From Istiophorus platypterus (lineage: Eukaryota; Chordata; Actinopteri; Istiophoriformes; Istiophoridae), in the NCBI GenBank assembly GCA_016859345.1, contig CM029119.1, positions 6,687,912 through 6,751,911 of the forward strand: a stretch of 64,000 nt of DNA, in the 5' to 3' direction. Under the pieces are notes generated by a model that searched no databases, was not told the DNA's origin, and saw only the letters and a program-made list of their open reading frames with translations. Of this stretch, positions 57,480-64,000 are shown piece by piece (position 1 is the stretch's first letter; each line of letters starts with the position of its first letter). Made by a program: the position numbers and the translations under genes.

Positions 57480-58528
57480 ATTTCCTAGCAACGATTATAA
57501 TGCGCGAGCGTGCACGGCTCACACACAAACGCACACACAAGCTGAACGCACTGGGGCTCCCTCCAGCTATCAGCGTGGGCTTCCCCCTCCTTCTCCCTCC
57601 TCCTCCTCCTCCTCCTCCTCCTCCTCTTCTCCCTCGCTCCCTCTCCGCCGTGGAGGGAAGGAGGGAGAGAAAGACAGAGCGAGAGGGGGAGAGAGAGAGA
57701 GAGAGAGCGAGGGAGAGAGATCCCCTCTTCACAACTCTCCCCTGGAAGCCCCAGCTGCTGGCTAGACTGTGCGGTTACACGGGCTGCCTGCCTGCGCACC
57801 GGAATGGCGGTGTGTGGATGCGGAGATGGGTTCATTTTGCGCCAAAGCGGCCGCGAAGCTGAGGGACTGGCGAAAGCAGAAAAACAGAGAGGGAGAGAGA
57901 GAGAGTGTGCGAGCGCACGCTGCGGCTCGTTTTTCCGGCGAGGAGTCGCGGAAGAAACGGAAAAATAGCTCCTAGTTTTCGGAGAGAGAGACGGTGAGTG
58001 GGAAGGGGGGATGGGAAAGCTCGAAAAGCCACGGATGCCAGCGAAGTGCGCTTTTATTCGGTGCGTAATGACCCGACGCATCTCTCCGATGGTTGTACCG
58101 ACGTACTGTTCACGAGAGGGGGAGGGAGGGGGGGTGGGTGAGGGTGGGGTGGGTGGGGGGGTTCAACGTGTGAGGCTATACCGGCGAATACCGAGGACGG
58201 TTTCATATCCAGATACTACAACCGACACGGGAGCAGAGGCTACAGCCCCATTGCGCGCAACTAGACGCACATGGCACGCCCCCCCCTCGGCCCCTCGCCC
58301 CCACCAACCCACTGACAGGGAGGCGTTTGCTGCAGGGCGCCATTTTCAAAAGCCTTCTTTTGCGTACGAGATTTATTTTGCTGCAGGAGGGCTGCCGCCG
58401 TCCTGCCGTCTCATGTTACACACATATCTGCCAAGGAGACAACGGACTGAAGGCACACGGGGAAACTGGACGGAATGTGTCAACTGTTCTTTTCATTTTT
58501 TGATTTTTCTGGTTTTTTTTTTGCAAAG
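57480..58528 (+). promoter_or_regulatory. Candidate CpG-rich promoter and non-coding first exon(s), plus strand
   Basis: CpG-rich sequence with (CTC)n at 57597-57640 and GA runs at 57689-57712, an ETS-like ttttccggcg near 57930 and cagggcgccattttc near 58335. Two plus-strand donor-like sites follow: GACG|GTGAGTG (exon end 57993) and CAAAG|GTGAGC (exon end 58528). This looks like the 5' end of a transcript running right, with coding exons, if any, beyond 64 kb. A minus-strand donor-like GCT|GTGAGT near 57229 leaves a bidirectional promoter possible. The gene is not identified. Confidence 0.4.
57597..57640. repeat. (CTC)n trinucleotide repeat
   Basis: About ten CTC units within pyrimidine-rich sequence. 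Confidence 0.85.
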
Positions 58529-59113
58529 GTGAGCAATTTTAAGATTTTCTTGGGGGCGGAAATTTATTTAAAAATTACATGCATATGGACGTTAGTATGG
58601 CAGTTATTGTTTTCCATAGGATTTGAATCGTTTTTACGTAGAAAATCAAGGGAAAAAATGTAATTAATTGAGGAAATATTTGCAAATAAATTACCAAGTT
58701 ACAATTATTACTGCTACCGTAATTACAAATAGTAATTCGAAAATAATACAATTAGGCTATAAAACATGAGCCAGCTTTGTAAATAATTTTATAGTCATAA
58801 CATATGGATAAATGTATAGGTCATTTAGTTTTAGCAGTCAAAAAGCCTCTTATTTTAACAAAAAGTGTACCCGATTTTTATATATGAAGCATTTTGCAAT
58901 CTAATCTTAGTTTAGAATTTAGGCCTAACTGGATTAAAACGTAATATGATACTAATTAATTTAAATTATCAGAAGTTTTCTTGATGTTTCTCCTTAATTT
59001 TAAATCAATTTTAAACAACAACTAGGTCTTCCAGGGCTTAAAAACCCAAACCAATAAAACCTAAGATCGATCATTGGCAGAGTGGACGATACACATACGC
59101 CATGTTAAGATCC

Positions 59114-59153
<40 letters not shown>

Positions 59154-60950
59154 AACAGAGATCCCATTACCATGACCTTTATTTTTTTTCCCCCAAAATA
59201 TATAGATAGATAATAGCATGATTTATAATCCTATTCCTAGTTTTTTCATGTATTTTTTAAGGATTATCACAAGGATTACTTCGTTTTTGTTTTTTGTTTT
59301 TTTAGCACTGAGAGATTTCATTCCAGGCAACTCTCCTGTTGTTTTTCGTTGTCTGATTTGATCCAGTATCTTCTTTGAAAGTCTCCAGGCTTCAGGGAAA
59401 AAAGTGAAATTACAGGTTGGCTGCAGGAGCAGGCCTGCTTTACATAATTACACACAGTTGACTAGTATGGCCACTTTGAAGCACACGCTTTTAGTTCTAC
59501 TCATCATCGCAGCGTCTTCTGCAGCAGCTCATTAAAACACAAACATATTATACTTATTATCTTATTCGCACTTCTTGTCATTCAGGTTGAACATTTTTGA
59601 CAAAAGGCGAATTTCTGTTTTCTTCATCCCGCTCATTTACTTCACCCTCAACGCAGCTGATCACTCGGAGCTTTGTTGAATAATCTCTAATGATGGCAAA
59701 CAGCTGTAAACACGTGTTCGTGTTTAGTTGTGTTTGGCTGAAATTTTAGTGGCATGACACTCGGAAACAAAATGGTGTGTGTGTGTGAGTGAGTGTGTGT
59801 GTGTGTGACTGTGTTTGTGCTGTGGGAGTCGCTGACTCTAGCAGACTACAGCTTTTCTGTGGCGGCACGATGAGGCGATAACGGCCATAATAACGAGAAC
59901 AAGACGCAGACTCACCGGAAAACAACGGAATATGAACGTTATGTCGGGTAGAGAGCTACGAACTAGTCCACTCCTCTTCTGCCTGATAATTAAAGCTGCA
60001 ACTTCGCGACTACACTACACAACAACAATTAACACTATTACTAATAGCAATGATAATAATTCTAAAGATAATAGCCATAATGATGTTTTAAAAATAATTT
60101 TATAATGAATTTACCATATATACTATATGTACCATGTTTACCATATATACTACTGAAATTATTTTTATACTAATGAATAATTCCATGAATTGATGAAGTT
60201 TCGTCGAAAAACTGGATCAAATCTAAAATACAGACAATATTTAAAAAAAAAAAAAACACGGCTACTGAATAAAAGAGAAGGAATATTTACTAAAAAAAAA
60301 TTACAGTTTGAAAAAAAAAATCAAAACAGCTCCTGAAATATTTCGGAGAAAAAAAATCCAAATATTTTTCAATGGATAAACAAACAAATAAGTACATTTT
60401 AAAACAATTAAAAAGTGATTGTAGTTTTGGTTGTTTTATCAATTTGCTTATATGTTTTTTTCATTTTCTGGTAATTGTTTGTGTTCAAATGAAGCTAAAA
60501 AAATTCCAAATATTTAGTGTATCAGAATAAGAATTTTTTTAAAAGCTGTATTGGGCGGGATATAGTTGTGTCTCTTTTGTCTTCTCATATCTGTGCAACA
60601 AAATTTAAATTAAACATTATTTTGATATATCTGAGTTGTTTTCTTATAAGGTATCCGTATATATTTATTTCTTTTATGAAAACAAGCTCTATTAGAGATT
60701 AAAGTGGGGGTTTTTGTTATATCGCCATCTTTTTGTCGTAATGAGTATTATGAGTATTCATTAAATAAATAAAACAGACCCCCCCCCCTCATATTTTCAG
60801 TTGTGGCCTATTTGCCTGTAAAACGATTCCTGTGCGGGCGTGTGTGTCCATTGTGCATGAGATTGTAATTGTTTCAGAACTACTTGAATTATTTAAAAAT
60901 TTGCAAGACAAACAAGCTTCGTGTGCATGTGTGTGTGTGTCTACGCAAAC
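58529..60950. other. AT-rich non-coding interval
   Basis: AT-rich with A/T homopolymers and a GT run at 59117-59152. Nothing coding was recognised. Confidence 0.6.
59117..59152. repeat. (GT)n microsatellite
   Basis: About 18 GT units. Confidence 0.9.
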
Positions 60951-61450
60951 CAGAGAGTAGGCTGCAGCTGATGGCCTCTATTGAACGTAGCCCAGAGTGC
61001 AAATGGAGGTAGATTGGATTTTAAAAACGCACTCAGACTCAGACAGTGGAGTAGAAAAGGGTTTGTGATGGGCCACAACAGCAGAGCATGCTGGGATGTG
61101 TCCATGCTGAGCTGCTGTGGCGCTTGTAATAGTAGTGGTGGTAGTGGTGGTGGTGGTGGTGGGGAGGGGGGGGGGGGGGTTCAGCAGCCAGTCGAGGCCA
61201 CAAACAGCAAGTTGGGTCGACTCAAAGCGGAGACTGACGGTGTCAAGGAGTTGATTTAGCGGCCTGCGCGGTGCTCCTGCAGCACCGACGGGCGTCATGC
61301 AGACCATACATATCTCCATAATTGCATCGCAGACAATTAAGACGCAAATTAACAAAGTGGTGGGCCCATGAAGTGGAATATAACAGAGCCAGATGTGCAG
61401 CCCGCGCGATGTGTGCGCCATAATTCAAACGGCGATCAGGCATCCGTCAG
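60950..61450. promoter_or_regulatory. Candidate conserved non-coding element
   Basis: Balanced complex sequence such as catacatatctccataattg, cgcagacaattaagacgcaa and ccataattcaaacggcgatc, broken only by a GGT repeat (61136-61180). The texture (TAATT cores, CpG retained, no simple repeat) is that of developmental enhancers. No coding match was recognised. Confidence 0.3.
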
Positions 61451-64000
61451 GACAGGCTGGCGATAATACAAAACCAGTTTAGCTTTAGATAAATCAAACT
61501 TAATCCTTGTGCCTTCACCTTGTTGTCTCACCTGTTTAAACTCATACATGTGGCTGATATGCAGATGCTTTAGCATTTAAAGGAAAAAAAAAATGTGGCC
61601 ACTTCGCTACTGTGAGAGAACAACGAGTGAGCCCGCAGCCTCTTGTTGCTCTACTTTAGGCTACATGACAGATGTCCACATTTCGCTACCAGTTGATTGT
61701 TTGGTAAGACAGAGGCGGAGCTGAGAGGAGGAGGAGTGATGGGGTGATGGGGTGGTGGAGGGGGGGGGGTCCCCCACCCCCACCTTCCCCCTCCACCCTT
61801 TGCACTGGGATGGAATAAGAGAGAAGCCCCCACCCTACAGCGAAAAGGCACCCAGCTACGAAATACAATACAAACTCAATTAAATGCAGTCTCCGCTGCG
61901 ATTTACTGCAATGAATGATAAATTGGTGGTCGTTCTCACACTGTAGGATCTCTGAAATTGCAATAATAGGCAGAATAGTTATGTAAAATATGCATAGGCA
62001 CTCATTTACCAAATTTAGTCCAGGAGGGGGCAACTGTGTGTCTGCGTCCTTTGTCAGGAAATTCCTGCTCAAATAACCAGGTTTGTCTCTAAAAGCGTGT
62101 GTTTAAGGTCAAGCTGCTACATGGGCTAAATTGCCACATTGTTACCCAGCGAGAGAGAGAGAGGACAGCCGCTGCAAAATAAAAAACGTATCTACGACTT
62201 TCACATATTGCAATAGTGCTGAATAATTTTGTGGCTGTCTAGCGTGAAATTAGTACATGGCAAAAGATGGTTTAGCAGTAAACAGTGTAAACAATAATTA
62301 CAAACAAAGAGAGATAGGAAAGGAGGGGCGCGGGGTCTTCACCTGCAGCCTCTGGAGCACAGGGGAGAACAAAACCACGCAAACTCATTTTAAACACTTC
62401 CTAAACCTATAACCATATTCGCAATCATTCATATGCATTTTCTTTTAAACAGAGTTTTGTGGTGAGTTTGCAAATAACTCAGTGAACATTAACGCACCTT
62501 TTTGTTACAGATTTGGCCAAATATTACCGAGTGTAGTACTAATGTTGGCACGAGGATTTAAAGTTTCCAAAGGAAAAGAGATTTTAAGAGATTTTTTTTT
62601 TTGATCACGTTCTAGCTTTAAAGAAAACACCTAAGCCTTCAAAACTCTATATGTAACTCAGTGGAGAGTAAATCTAAAGTACTTTTATATAAATTCACAC
62701 ATGATAAGGAAATACATGACATTTAAAATTTTATGGTAGAGCAAAACACAAAAATAGAGCATAATTTTGCTTCCCAAAATGCCAGGTAACCATTCACTTT
62801 AACAGATGTGAATAAAAGCACCACATTCTGTATAAACCTCATAACGTATGGATTTAACATCAGTCTCAATCTATATGCAGTTTTGATCATCAGATAAAAA
62901 CTCGAAAGAAAATTTCTGTTCTCCTTTGTCCCTTGTACCCTGATAATAACAAAACCTCAGGTGGGAAAATAGTAAAAAAGAAGAAAAAATAATGTAACAT
63001 TTGATGTAGAATAAAGGAATTATAGGTTATATTGGACTTGACACCGCTTCTTTTGGGTAAGCATTAAGCTTCGTTCAAAATAAATTTTCAACCAGAGTTA
63101 CCTGGTGAGTGAGTAAAACTGTTAAGGGTCAAACCACTGAAACTCTTTTTATGACACATATCCATAGCAAATATCACAGCAAGTGGTATCACACTACTGC
63201 CAGTTATGTGAGCTCATAAAGAGAAGTGAAAACTATGATGTCTTGAAATTCTGCTTATTTTTGGTCATTTCAACAGATTTTTGCAGCCTATCCACATACA
63301 TGCAAACTTATAGATTTAAGCTGGTGAACTACCCCTCCCATCAGGGATGGTTCCCTCTGACACACTCAATGCATAGCTCAATTCTCTCCTCACTGAGGGA
63401 CTAAAACAACAAGCCCACTATTCATTTGTGAACTTATCTACACATTCTTTTTTCATCTTGTCTTTACGCACTAAAAATTTTTCTCATACAAGCCTTTCCC
63501 CGCTGACCTCACTGTACTGAAACACACTAATTCAATACAACGGAAAAGGTAACACACTATAATGCTCCTTTGGCTTCCATATTTGTTTTTTTGTTTGTTT
63601 GAGAGACACCGGCATGTTGACGCGATGGGACCAAGCCTGTTGGAAGTGGGTGCAAATCATTATCAGTTAAGTAAGGAGTGGTGACCCATTTATACTTTTG
63701 CAGGAGTGTGTAGAAAAGCTACAGAGACCAAGTTAGTTTGATTTTATTATAAAAATGGAAAATCGCCAAGGAACTGATTCATAAACAAATCAAATACTAC
63801 AATTTCAAACAGATGTGTGTAATTAATTACAAAATTTGATTTCAGCTCAGGACACCTAATATTTAGGGTTTTTTAAAGGGGATATCTGGATGTATACAGC
63901 CAAAAGCTAGAGCTTTGTATCATGGAAAAATATTGATTTTTGCAGTGGCCTGAGAAAGACAGCCCCCCCCCCACACACACACATATACACACACACATGC
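61451..64000. other. Non-coding interval to the right edge
   Basis: AT-rich sequence with a G/C homopolymer stretch near 61755-61790 and a C/CA run at 63964-63990. A second complex block lies at about 61890-62030. No gene was recognised. Confidence 0.55.

Noticed and set aside
57385..58532. Overlapping frames of 100-200 codons on both strands
   Set aside because: All are low-complexity products of (CTC)n, (GA)n and CpG-rich sequence; better explained as promoter and leader.
1..64000. CRISPR arrays, operons, phage or bacterial defence systems
   Set aside because: Spliced vertebrate gene structure throughout; the regular repeats are microsatellites without spacers.

Overview
The window is vertebrate genomic DNA, most likely from a teleost fish and probably a percomorph. 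It has long introns with GT-AG boundaries, very dense (CA)n/(GT)n, (GA)n and (CT)n microsatellites, and several repeat families of the kind common in teleosts. One protein-coding gene is recognisable. It is the 5' (N-terminal) half of a BAHCC1 (BAH and coiled-coil domain containing 1) orthologue on the minus strand. I cannot tell from sequence alone which teleost duplicate (a or b) it is.

Layout (minus-strand transcription runs right to left). A spliced leader and the start codon lie at 37521-37855 (ATG at 37692-37690). After a 19-kb intron come coding exons at 18249-18407, 14099-14209, 11770-13812 (a 2-kb exon), 11237-11348, 10471-10664, 9161-9301, 7660-7859, 6668-7052, 4616-5566, 1599-1765 and 653-789. 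I checked reading frame and phase across all eleven junctions. They join into one open frame of about 1590 codons, which is still open where the last exon leaves the window. The C-terminal half, including the BAH reader domain, is off the left edge.

The right part, 37.9-64 kb, lies upstream of the coding region and has no protein-coding gene that I can support. It holds several CpG-rich, promoter-like stretches (about 41.8-42.2, 43.0-43.7, 50.9-51.45 and 57.5-58.5 kb) and complex low-repeat blocks that look like conserved non-coding elements. It also holds plus-strand splice-donor-like sites at about 57.99 and 58.53 kb, which could belong to an unidentified gene or lncRNA running right.

The most interesting local structures are these: a coding exon (653-789) set between complementary UG-rich and CA-rich intronic repeats; a spliced leader with two overlapping upstream ORFs; two perfect 15-16 bp hairpins (29122-29168, 44305-44343); a fold-back element (about 16.9-17.13 kb); and a string of symmetric phase-1 exons. 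No bacterial, viral, CRISPR or defence-type system was seen.
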